A DNA stretch of 64,000 bases from Mycolicibacterium sphagni (GTDB lineage Bacteria; Actinomycetota; Actinomycetes; Mycobacteriales; Mycobacteriaceae): the NCBI RefSeq assembly GCF_002250655.1, contig NZ_NOZR01000020.1:1-64000 (forward strand), written 5' to 3'. The position numbers and the translations under genes were made by a program. Within the stretch, counting starts at the first letter, position 1. Each line of letters begins with the position of its first letter. This document shows, in pieces, positions 56,811-64,000 of this stretch. The notes below the pieces were generated by a model, which was given only the letters and a program-made list of their open reading frames with translations, was not told where the DNA came from and searched no databases.

Positions 56811-58234
56811 GGCGTTGATCCCTCGGCGGGTAGCAGCATTGCGGGCAGGTTTGCCGCCGGTGCTGGGCCAGGGGGCGCTCCCTGCGGAACCGGCGCTCCC
56901 GGGAACAACGCCGGGGACGGCGAGGCCGGAAGGTGATCGGGCGCAGACGATCCGGGGGCGACGGCGGGCGGTTGGCCCAGACCCGGCGGCGCGGGAACGT
57001 CTCCGTTCAGCCCGGTGTAGGCCGAGATTGCCGGGGGTTCTTCGACGGGTCCGGGCTGGGGTCCGCTACCGGCGGGGGCCAGCTTCGGGTCGGTGTAGAT
57101 GAGCTTGTCGGGATCGGTGGACTTCATCAGATACGGATTGACCGGAAACGGCAGGTAATCGAAGTTCAACAGCCGCAGCGCGGGGCCGAGGTATTGCGAG
57201 CAGGCCTTGGCCGTTGCGTCTGCGGTGGTGTTCTGGACCGCACCGATTATTGAGCAGATGAACTGGACCGGGTTGGAGAAGTTGTTGAACACGAAGGCGC
57301 CAAGAGGTGCGCCATTGTCGGGACCGTAGATGTTGTACTGGTTGCCGAACGCATTGGGCGCGACGTGCAGAACGTTCTCCAGGTCCATCTTGTGGTCGGC
57401 CAGATTCTGCGTGACCGCTGCCAGGCTGCGGATCTGTTCGGCGGTCTTGTCCCTGGTGTCCGCGATGAAGCTCTGGACGTCGCCGACAGCCGCGGACAGA
57501 TACGTCAGGGCGGCATCGAGGTCGCTGCGGCTGTTGTCGAGCACGCTGGTCAGCGTGGCCAGCCGGTCTTCGAATTGCACGATCTGGGTGTTGCTGTCAT
57601 GCAGCGCGGTGACGAAGACCTGCAGATTGGTGATGATATCGACGATATTCCCACTGCCACTTGCCAACACCCGTGCGATGGTCGACAGCTGCCCCAGCGT
57701 TGCACGCAACTTGTCGCCATTGCCGTCGAGGGCATCGGCCGCGGAATCGATGAATCGTGCCACCGAGGTGGTGTCGGTTCCGGCCTTGGGGCCCAGGTCT
57801 GTCGCCAGGCGCATCAGCTGTGCCTTCACCTCGTCCCATTCGACCGGGACCGCGGTGCGATCTCGCGGGATGACCGCGCCGTCAGCCATGGTCTGTCCGG
57901 TAGTGGTGTACGCGGGTGTCAACTGGACGTACCGTGCGGCAATCAGATTCTGAGCGACGACAACGGCTTTCGCATCGGCGGGGATAGCGACGCCGTGATC
58001 GACCCTCAGGGTCATCTTCGCCTGCTGACCCTGAGGGTCGATAGCCGTGATGGTGCCGACCTTCACCCCGGATACCCGCACGTCGTCACCGGGATAGATG
58101 GCGGTAGCGCTGGCGAAGTACGCGGTGATGGTCGTGGGCCCGAAGAATGCATTGCGTACGACGATGGTTGCCCCAACGGCAATCAGCACGGCGAATACGG
58201 CGACCAGGCCGCGAGTAAGCCATTGTGAGCGCAT
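56807..58234 (-). CDS. mceD: MCE-family protein, MceD position
   Basis: A 475-residue protein with one N-terminal helix (LVAVFAVLIAVGATIVVRNAF), MCE domain (~35-115, RVSGVKVGTITAID), a helical stretch, and a Pro-rich tail (~395-470). It shares one base with the mceC stop (TAATG), keeping the operon translationally coupled. Confidence 0.93.
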   Translation of the reverse strand: MRSQWLTRGLVAVFAVLIAVGATIVVRNAFFGPTTITAYFASATAIYPGDDVRVSGVKVGTITAIDPQGQQAKMTLRVDHGVAIPADAKAVVVAQNLIAARYVQLTPAYTTTGQTMADGAVIPRDRTAVPVEWDEVKAQLMRLATDLGPKAGTDTTSVARFIDSAADALDGNGDKLRATLGQLSTIARVLASGSGNIVDIITNLQVFVTALHDSNTQIVQFEDRLATLTSVLDNSRSDLDAALTYLSAAVGDVQSFIADTRDKTAEQIRSLAAVTQNLADHKMDLENVLHVAPNAFGNQYNIYGPDNGAPLGAFVFNNFSNPVQFICSIIGAVQNTTADATAKACSQYLGPALRLLNFDYLPFPVNPYLMKSTDPDKLIYTDPKLAPAGSGPQPGPVEEPPAISAYTGLNGDVPAPPGLGQPPAVAPGSSAPDHLPASPSPALFPGAPVPQGAPPGPAPAANLPAMLLPAEGSTP

Positions 58235-59316
58235 TATCGACTACCTCCTGGAATCCCGTTGTACGGAAATGGGATTTCGGCGCGCGGCCCGGCATTGTCC
58301 GGTGGCCGGCCGGCGTCGATACCGCGCCGGAATCCGAGTGCGTAGTCCATGAACGGCTGGAGAAACTGGCCGGGTATGAGGTTAGGGACGAACGCCGTGT
58401 AGTAGAAGCCGCTGGACACGGTTTCTCCCTGAGTGAGTTCGTATTTCGCCAGGCCCGGTATTGCTTTGGCGATGTTGTCGCGGTTCTTCTCAAGCATCGC
58501 GGTGACCGAGTTCAGCTTGTCCAGGGTCGGCGCGAGCTTGGCTTTATTGTCGGCGACCAGTCCGGACAGCTGTCGGGAGACGGCGGCGACGCTCTGCAGA
58601 AGATTGACCAGGGTCTGCCGTCGCTCGTCGAGCACACCGACCAGGTCGTTCGCGTTGAGGATGAGGGTGTTGACGCGCTGGCTGCGCTGCGACAATATGC
58701 CGGTCAAATCGGCTGCGTGCGTGAGCAATTCACCCAGCGTGTCGTTTCGCTCGTTGAGTGCCTGCGACAACCGGGTCAACCCGTCGAAGGTCGGCCCGAT
58801 CTGCGGCGCGATCGTATCGATGGTGGTCGACAGGGTGTCGAGTGCCTGGTTGAGGCTCTGCGTGTTGGTGCTCGCGGTCGTGGAGGCCAGGTCGCTGACC
58901 GCCTCGGTGAGCGAGTAAGGAGTGGACGTGCGGGCCACCGGGATGACGGTGTTGGGCCGCATGACACCGGAGCCGGCCGATTCCAGCGTGACAACGCGCT
59001 GACCCAGCAGCGACCCGGTACGAATGTGGGCGGTGGTCTGCGAGCCCAACCGGTACCGGCCCTCGACGGTCACCGTCACCAGCGCCAAGCCCTGACGCAG
59101 CGAAATATCCGATACGGAGCCGATTTTGATGCCCGACCGGGTCACGTCATTGCCGACGGCCAACCCGCCGGCGTCGGCGAACAACGCCTGAAAGCGGACT
59201 GAAGTGGCCCAGGTGGTCAGCGTTTGCGAGTTGAGGCCGGCGATGATGATCAGCGCGACGAGGACTACGCCGATGAAGCCCGCCCGGATGAGCTGAGGTC
59301 CGCGGTATTTCAGCAT
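58234..59316 (-). CDS. mceC: MCE-family protein, MceC position
   Basis: A 360-residue protein with an N-terminal helix (GFIGVVLVALIIIAGL), the MCE domain (~35-115, VTRSGIKIGSVSDISL) and a following coil-like region. It ends in a short basic tail. The ATG overlaps the mceB stop (TAATG). Confidence 0.93.
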   Translation of the reverse strand: MLKYRGPQLIRAGFIGVVLVALIIIAGLNSQTLTTWATSVRFQALFADAGGLAVGNDVTRSGIKIGSVSDISLRQGLALVTVTVEGRYRLGSQTTAHIRTGSLLGQRVVTLESAGSGVMRPNTVIPVARTSTPYSLTEAVSDLASTTASTNTQSLNQALDTLSTTIDTIAPQIGPTFDGLTRLSQALNERNDTLGELLTHAADLTGILSQRSQRVNTLILNANDLVGVLDERRQTLVNLLQSVAAVSRQLSGLVADNKAKLAPTLDKLNSVTAMLEKNRDNIAKAIPGLAKYELTQGETVSSGFYYTAFVPNLIPGQFLQPFMDYALGFRRGIDAGRPPDNAGPRAEIPFPYNGIPGGSR

Positions 59317-60338
59317 TATTCAGCGCACCTCCCACCTTCCTGCATGACCCACGGGAATACCGCGGTACGGCCCTGCAGATCCGTCACGCGCAGCGAGATT
59401 CCACAGATGTAGTAGTTGATCCAGCTGCCATACGACCCGAGCCGCGCCAGCTTTCGGTAGTTCTCCGGCGCCCGCTGTAGCGCGACATCGATTAGGTCCT
59501 TGCGATCATCGATCAGCGGCGCGACCCGGTTCAGCTGATCCACTAGCCCCGCCAACGGCGGACGGGCCGTCGTCAACAAGTCGGTGATCGAGGCCGTGCC
59601 GGTACTGAGAGCGTCGATTGCCGATCCGATCGGGTCACGCTGCTGGGACAGCTCGGTGGTCAGCCGCTCGAGCCGGTCGAGGGCGCCCCCGAATTGGTTG
59701 CCGTCCTTGGCGATCGTGGCCATCACCGTGTTGAGGTTGGTGATCAGCCGGTCGATGGTGGCGCCGTTGTCGGCGAGGCTGTTGGAGAACGACGATGTGT
59801 TGGACAGCAGTGACGCCAGGGTGTCGCCCTGTCCTTGCAACACCTGTAGCAGTGACGCGGTCAGGGCGTTGACGTCTTGGGGGTTGAGTCCCTGGATCAC
59901 GGGTTTCAGGCCGCCCAGAAGAAGGTCCAGGTCGAGGGCCGGGGTGGTGTGATCGAGCGAGATCTGGGCACCTGGCGGCAGGATCCGGCCCGATCCGGTC
60001 CCCTGGGTGAGGTCGAGGTAGCGATCACCGACCAGGTTCAGATAACGAACCGCGGCTCGCGATCCCGCAGTGAGTGCGACGGTCGGGTCCGCGTCGAACG
60101 CGACCAACACATTCCCGTCCGGCTGCAGTGTTACCTCACGTACGGTGCCGATCTGAATGCCGGCGGCACGGACAGTGTCACCGGACTTCAGCCGGGACGC
60201 ATCGCTGAACACGGCACTGTAGGGGTTGGCGGCCCCGGTCCGGTATTGGCCGAAGATGAAGAACAGCGACGCCGTGAGCAGCGTCATGACCGTCACATAG
60301 ACGCCGAACTTCACCACGGTTGCCCACGAGCGGTTCAT
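59316..60338 (-). CDS. mceB: MCE-family protein, MceB position
   Basis: A 340-residue protein with an N-terminal membrane helix (FGVYVTVMTLLTASLFFIFG) and the MCE domain (~40-115, VRAAGIQIGTVREVTL). Two C-terminal cysteines occur (YYICGIS and GGRCAE). ATG 60338 overlaps the mceA stop (ATGA); upstream extensions lie inside mceA and were ignored. Confidence 0.93.
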   Translation of the reverse strand: MNRSWATVVKFGVYVTVMTLLTASLFFIFGQYRTGAANPYSAVFSDASRLKSGDTVRAAGIQIGTVREVTLQPDGNVLVAFDADPTVALTAGSRAAVRYLNLVGDRYLDLTQGTGSGRILPPGAQISLDHTTPALDLDLLLGGLKPVIQGLNPQDVNALTASLLQVLQGQGDTLASLLSNTSSFSNSLADNGATIDRLITNLNTVMATIAKDGNQFGGALDRLERLTTELSQQRDPIGSAIDALSTGTASITDLLTTARPPLAGLVDQLNRVAPLIDDRKDLIDVALQRAPENYRKLARLGSYGSWINYYICGISLRVTDLQGRTAVFPWVMQEGGRCAE

Positions 60339-61543
60339 CCGGGCTGGCCGATCTGCGCGCTGTTGCGCGGGGGCCCGTCGAGCGGGCCGAAGAGCAACTG
60401 CTTGAGACCGTCGGAGTTCAAGAGAATCCCTTGATTGCCGTACTGGGCCGGGTTGGCGCCGATGTCGGTGACGACGAAGGGCGGCGTGGCGCCGAACGGC
60501 ACGTTCGGGAGGTCCGTGCATTGTGGGCCGCCGGTGGCCGCGACTTTCGGGAGATTAGCTGGGTAGCGATAGCGCTCCCGGCCGAGGTCCAGACCGACCA
60601 TGTCGACGGCCCCGGGTAGAGGCAGCGGCGGATCGGTGGAGAGCCTCAACATTCCGGCCAGGGCGCAGTTCAATGCCGGGCTGTATTCGTGGGTCAGGTC
60701 GGTAGTCGGTGCCAACAGATGCAGCACCTTGGCCAGGGGCTGTTCGTTGGCACCGAGGACGTCGTTGCCGATGTCAGCCAATCCGATGCTGCTCACCAGG
60801 AATGCATCGAGGTTGTGCTGCTCATCGACGATCGTCTGGCTGATACGAGTGGAGTTGCGCGCGAGGTCGAGCAGATCCGGCGCGGCGTCGGCGTAGGAAT
60901 CGACGACGCCGGGAGCGATCTGAAGCTCGTATTCCAGTGTTGGAAGGCTCGGATCGAGTTTGGTCAGGATCGTGTCCAAATCCACCAGGCTTTGGCCGAT
61001 CTTGTTCCCGCGGTCGTTGAATGCCGCCGCGATCGCGCCGAGGGTTTGGTTGAGCTTGGGCGGATCGACGTGGGCCAGCACCGATGTCAGTTGTTGGAAG
61101 ACGGTATTGATCTCGACGGTCACGTGCTCACCGGTGAGGACCTGGCCGGGCTGCAGGCGGGTTGGGGAGGGATCTTGAGGAGGGAGCAGCTGGACGTACT
61201 TGGCCCCGAACACCGTCGTGGACGCGATACTGGCCACAACGTTCGATGGAATTTGTTGCAGCTGAACTGGATCCATCTCCAGATGAAGAGCGGCTTGTCC
61301 GTTCGGCAATGTCTCGATTGATCTGACGTTGCCGACCTGCACGCCCAGCAGCTCGACCTTGGCGTCGGGATTCATGACCAGCCCGGCCCTCGGCGACATG
61401 ACGGTCAGCGGAACGGTTTTGGTGAAGTCTCCCCGGAACATCGCTGCCGCACCGGCCACGATGGCTGCGATCACGAGGACGGTCATCAGTCCGGCAAGGG
61501 GCGGGCCAAGGGCGCGGCGCGTCGACGATGGCCCGGCGGTCAC
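60335..61543 (-). CDS. mceA: MCE-family protein, MceA position
   Basis: A 402-residue first gene of the operon. An N-terminal helix (LAGLMTVLVIAAIVAGAAAMF) precedes the MCE domain (~40-115, KVELLGVQVGNVRSIE). The start is GTG 61543 (or GTG 61546 next to it). There is no good ribosome site directly before either, and an in-frame stop lies 5 codons upstream. GTG 61543 overlaps the TGA of a 12-codon leader ORF. No yrbE gene precedes it. Confidence 0.9.
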   Translation of the reverse strand: MTAGPSSTRRALGPPLAGLMTVLVIAAIVAGAAAMFRGDFTKTVPLTVMSPRAGLVMNPDAKVELLGVQVGNVRSIETLPNGQAALHLEMDPVQLQQIPSNVVASIASTTVFGAKYVQLLPPQDPSPTRLQPGQVLTGEHVTVEINTVFQQLTSVLAHVDPPKLNQTLGAIAAAFNDRGNKIGQSLVDLDTILTKLDPSLPTLEYELQIAPGVVDSYADAAPDLLDLARNSTRISQTIVDEQHNLDAFLVSSIGLADIGNDVLGANEQPLAKVLHLLAPTTDLTHEYSPALNCALAGMLRLSTDPPLPLPGAVDMVGLDLGRERYRYPANLPKVAATGGPQCTDLPNVPFGATPPFVVTDIGANPAQYGNQGILLNSDGLKQLLFGPLDGPPRNSAQIGQPG

Positions 61544-61578
61544 CACGGGTTGCTCTCATCGCCGGTGCAGCGTTCCAT
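61540..61578 (-). CDS. 12-codon leader ORF upstream of mceA
   Basis: ATG 61578 is 6 bases downstream of a clear AAGGAG (61585-61590). It encodes MERCTGDESNPW and its TGA overlaps the mceA GTG (GTGA). The mceA start itself has no comparable site, so ribosomes finishing the leader could restart on mceA. An alternative ATG at 61582 is only 2 bases from AAGGAG and gives an 8-residue ORF ending early. Confidence 0.45.
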   Translation of the reverse strand: MERCTGDESNPW

Positions 61579-61598
61579 CCATAACTCCTTGTTTTTAT

Positions 61599-61621
61599 AA
61601 AGATAGTAAAGTGCCATCTTT
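61599..61621 (-). promoter_or_regulatory. Probable mce promoter/operator
   Basis: The palindrome AAAGAT-N11-ATCTTT (61599-61621) contains, on the minus strand, TACTAT, a possible -10 box, about 20 bases upstream of AAGGAG. The site lies between the TetR gene and mceA, so the TetR protein could repress the operon there. This AT-rich spot stands out in GC-rich sequence. Confidence 0.45.
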
Positions 61622-61739
61622 GGGTCAAGGGAATCGTCAAACTGGGATGGAGACAATTGTGGGCGCGCGCCAGCATCAGGAAATCAATCAAAGTGGCTGA
61701 AACAGAACCAGTTTCAGCCCAGGTGACCGGAGGCGTGTT

Positions 61740-62456
61740 CTAGCGCCGGCGGGTCTTTTTTGCTCCAGCGGTCTCGGCCAAGACGGCTTCAGCCCTGCTG
61801 ATCAGTGCCTCCAGCGTGAACTCGAACTCCAGGGTCTCGATCGAATGCCCCTGGTATTCCAGCTCATAGAGGTATGGGTGCGCGGTCGTGACACCCGTCG
61901 CGCGCCGTCCGGGGTGCTGGCGCTGGACGGCATTGAGATGTTCGATCATCGCAGTGCCGCGACTGAAGGCCGACAGGGCCAGATAGACGCTCAGCGCATC
62001 ATCGGGTTTGAAGCCGGCCTCGACCAGGGTGCCGACCGCCGCTTCGAGATTGTCCACCGAGGTGTGGGTTGCCTCCGGGCTCAGCTCGCCGGTGCGCATG
62101 AGGATCAGCTCACACAGCACCGGTCGTTCCTGGAAGACCCGGCGGATCTCCCGAAAGTGGTTGCGCAGACCGTCCTGCCAGGTCCCGCCGTCGATGAACG
62201 GACTGCTGAAGTGATACTGCAGAATTGCCCGCTCGGTCATGGCATCGAGCAGTTGTTCCTTCTTGCGGAAGTGCCAGTAGATACTGGTGACGGGAGCATC
62301 CATGTGCTTGGCAAGCAGGGGCATGCTCAGCCCTGCGATCGAGACTTCTTCGGCCAATTCGAAAGCGCCGGAAACGATGTCATCGAGGGCGAGCGATCCC
62401 CGCGGGCGCCGTTTGGGCTTCACCGTGCGGGGCTTCGCCGCGACGGGTTCTGACAT
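61740..62456 (-). CDS. TetR-family transcriptional regulator
   Basis: A 238-residue regulator with a basic N-terminus (RTVKPKRRPRG). The helix-turn-helix is VSIAGLSMPLLAKHMDAPVTSIYWHFRKKEQLLDAM. The C-terminal ligand domain is all-helical. ATG 62456 follows GGGA; the open frame reaches 62543. It lies 193 bases upstream of mceA on the same strand and probably controls the mce operon, as TetR/FadR genes do at other mce loci. Confidence 0.88.
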   Translation of the reverse strand: MSEPVAAKPRTVKPKRRPRGSLALDDIVSGAFELAEEVSIAGLSMPLLAKHMDAPVTSIYWHFRKKEQLLDAMTERAILQYHFSSPFIDGGTWQDGLRNHFREIRRVFQERPVLCELILMRTGELSPEATHTSVDNLEAAVGTLVEAGFKPDDALSVYLALSAFSRGTAMIEHLNAVQRQHPGRRATGVTTAHPYLYELEYQGHSIETLEFEFTLEALISRAEAVLAETAGAKKTRRR

Positions 62457-62558
62457 GCTCACTCCCTGGGTCATCACGGTAGCGCTCACCGAATCCCAAC
62501 CGTTCTCGCTGCAGTGTAACCGACGGTAAACACCGATTCGCACCTCCTTGGTGGGTGG

Positions 62559-63851
62559 CTAATCCGAATGTGACATCGCCATTTTCAACAGGTCCGTCGC
62601 CTTGGTGGCGTGCGAGCCGTCGTCGTCGGCGCGGCGCTGTGACCGGATCGCCACGTCATGACCTTCGACCTGTTTGCGGAGCGCACCGACCGTGCAGTTC
62701 TGCTTCCCGCCCAGGACGGTGAAGGGATCGAAATTGAAGTGCCGCATGGCGTTCAGGTGGGTCACCTGGTCGATCTCGGTATCGGACAACCCGGCCAGCG
62801 ACTGCGTCAGGATCTCCGGCGATTCCGGCCAATTGGAGTCGGAGTGGGGATAGTCGCATTCCCACATGACCTTGTCCATGGCGAGGTGCTCGCGGCTGGC
62901 GAGGCCGAACTTGTCGTCGATGAAACACGTCAGCACATGCTCGTTGAAGATCTCGCTGGGTAGCTTGTCGCCGAAATCCTGCCCGGTCCAGGCGTGGTGG
63001 CGGTCGTAGTTGTAGTCGATGCGCTCGAGGAAATACGGAATCCACCCGATGCCGCCCTCGGAGAGCGCGACCTTGAGATCGGGGTAATTGCGCAGCATGC
63101 TCGACCACACCAGATCGGCCGCGGCCTGCACGATGTTCATCGGTTGCAGAGTGATCATGACGTCCATCGGTGCGTCGGGTGAGGTGATCGTCAGCTGAGA
63201 GGAGGAGCCGATGTGCATACAGACCACGACGGCTTCGTCACTGCACGCCTCCCACACGGGGTTCCAGTGCGGATCGTGAATCGAGGGCCAACCGAGTTTG
63301 GACGGGTTCTCACTGAAAGTGATGGAATGGCAACCCTTCTTGGCGACTCGCCGGATCTCGTCGGCCATCACCTCCGGATCCCAGATCGCCGGCAGGGCGC
63401 AGGGGATGAAACGGCCAGGATTGCTGCCGCACCACTCGTCGATGTGCCAGTCGTTGTAGGCCTGGACCATCGCCAGCGCGACGTCCTTGTCTGCGGTCCG
63501 GGCGAACAGCTGACCGCAGAACTGAGGGAAGGACGGGAAGCAGAGCGAGCCGAGAACCCCGTTGGCGCTCATGTCCTTGACCCGCTCGCTGTGGTCGTAG
63601 GTGCCCTTGCGCAACTGGGAGAACGATGTCGGCTCGATGCCGTACTCCTCTTTGGGGCGGCCGGCGACGGCGTTGAGCGCGACGTTGGCGACGGTCTCAC
63701 CGTTGTACTCCCAGGCATCCGTGCCATCGGCGCGGGTGACGAACCGCGGTGCGTAATCGGCGTACTTGGCCGGCAGTCGTCCGTCGAACAGATTCGGAGG
63801 TTCGACCACATGATCGTCGACACTTACGAGCACCAAGTCGTTTACGTCCAT
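62559..63851 (-). CDS. Amidohydrolase family 2 metal-dependent hydrolase
   Basis: A 430-residue TIM-barrel hydrolase. The N-terminal VSVDDHVVEPPNLFDGRLP, central VCMHIGSSSQL and C-terminal WECDYPHSDSNWPES fit the amidohydrolase_2 family, which includes decarboxylases. A substrate is not evident. ATG 63851 is used; the frame extends to 63941 without a domain. It lies upstream of the TetR-mce unit on the same strand with a 102-base gap. Confidence 0.88.
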   Translation of the reverse strand: MDVNDLVLVSVDDHVVEPPNLFDGRLPAKYADYAPRFVTRADGTDAWEYNGETVANVALNAVAGRPKEEYGIEPTSFSQLRKGTYDHSERVKDMSANGVLGSLCFPSFPQFCGQLFARTADKDVALAMVQAYNDWHIDEWCGSNPGRFIPCALPAIWDPEVMADEIRRVAKKGCHSITFSENPSKLGWPSIHDPHWNPVWEACSDEAVVVCMHIGSSSQLTITSPDAPMDVMITLQPMNIVQAAADLVWSSMLRNYPDLKVALSEGGIGWIPYFLERIDYNYDRHHAWTGQDFGDKLPSEIFNEHVLTCFIDDKFGLASREHLAMDKVMWECDYPHSDSNWPESPEILTQSLAGLSDTEIDQVTHLNAMRHFNFDPFTVLGGKQNCTVGALRKQVEGHDVAIRSQRRADDDGSHATKATDLLKMAMSHSD

Positions 63852-63921
63852 CGGGAAAACCTTCCTATTGCGATAGAGCCCCGCCGCCGGTGAGCAGGCC
63901 GCGGAACGGCACCGCCGCTTT

Positions 63922-63950
63922 GCTATCGTTACGGTAATCACAACGATAGC
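63922..63950. promoter_or_regulatory. Perfect 9-bp inverted repeat in the divergent promoter region
   Basis: GCTATCGTT (63922-63930) and AACGATAGC (63942-63950) are perfect inverted arms 11 bases apart. They lie between the amidohydrolase start (63851) and an ATG on the plus strand at 63976. It looks like a regulator site for the two divergent transcripts. The spacing (N11) equals that of the site at 61599. Confidence 0.5.
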
Positions 63951-63975
63951 AGTTACCGCAGTGATGGAGAAGTGA

Positions 63976-64000
63976 ATGAGATTTCTGCGATCCGGTAGGC
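63976..64000 (+). CDS. Possible start of a CDS cut by the window edge
   Basis: ATG 63976 is preceded by GGAGAA (63966-63971) and reads MRFLRSGR up to the right edge, with no stop. It would be divergent from the amidohydrolase. Eight codons cannot identify it. Confidence 0.35.

Overview
The window is high-GC actinobacterial DNA and almost certainly a mycobacterium (rapid-grower / Mycolicibacterium-like). The reasons are a mycobacterial 5S rRNA end, many GTG starts, gene order close to M. tuberculosis Rv1316c-Rv1343c, an MspA-type porin, a six-gene mce operon, mycofactocin-type redox enzymes and NucS. No species is assigned; all names rest on reading the translated proteins, not on a database search.

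Region 1 (1-32950) is conserved core. It opens with the last ~70 bases of 5S rRNA and a 14-bp perfect terminator hairpin. Then come DNA repair (ogt, ada-alkA fusion), a methyltransferase, an HD protein, a HAMP-adenylate cyclase, mismatch endonuclease nucS, methylmalonyl-CoA epimerase, fadA4 and a thioredoxin-fold/TPR protein. The GlgE alpha-glucan pathway follows (glgE-glgB divergent from glgP), then an MspA-like porin, a metallopeptidase lipoprotein, dinG and pncB. The long co-directional run clpS-DUF2017-P1 peptidase-mec-cysO-cysM-rhomboid-murI-MBL phosphodiesterase-rph-rdgB comes next. It contains the Mec/CysO/CysM cysteine-biosynthesis module. An MFS exporter and two small membrane proteins close the region.

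Region 2 (32990-34700) is a decayed mobile patch around a tRNA-Leu(UAG). It has a twice-frameshifted HTH/LAGLIDADG-type gene, the tail of an IS481-family transposase with subterminal direct repeats 6 bases from the tRNA end, and the broken 3' part of an rtcB RNA-ligase gene.

Region 3 (34730-53550) is accessory metabolism resembling lipid, steroid or terpenoid catabolism. It encodes a DUF1214 protein, sulfotransferase, two TetR regulators, three SDR-type enzymes and an epimerase-like SDR, two P450s, a CrtC/AttH-like protein, zinc alcohol dehydrogenase, LLM oxidoreductase, mycofactocin-type SDR, aldehyde dehydrogenase, a thiolase-fold protein lacking its catalytic cysteine next to a cysteine-free DUF35 protein, and a CoA transferase. 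A 17-bp palindrome, ACCGTA-N5-TACGGT, occurs in front of one P450 and again in front of the CoA transferase, which suggests one regulon.

Region 4 (53557-64000) is a tightly coupled mceABCDEF operon ending in a small secreted protein. It is preceded by a TetR gene and an amidohydrolase. No yrbE permease genes are next to it. Upstream of mceA lie a probable operator and a 12-codon leader ORF whose stop overlaps the mceA start.
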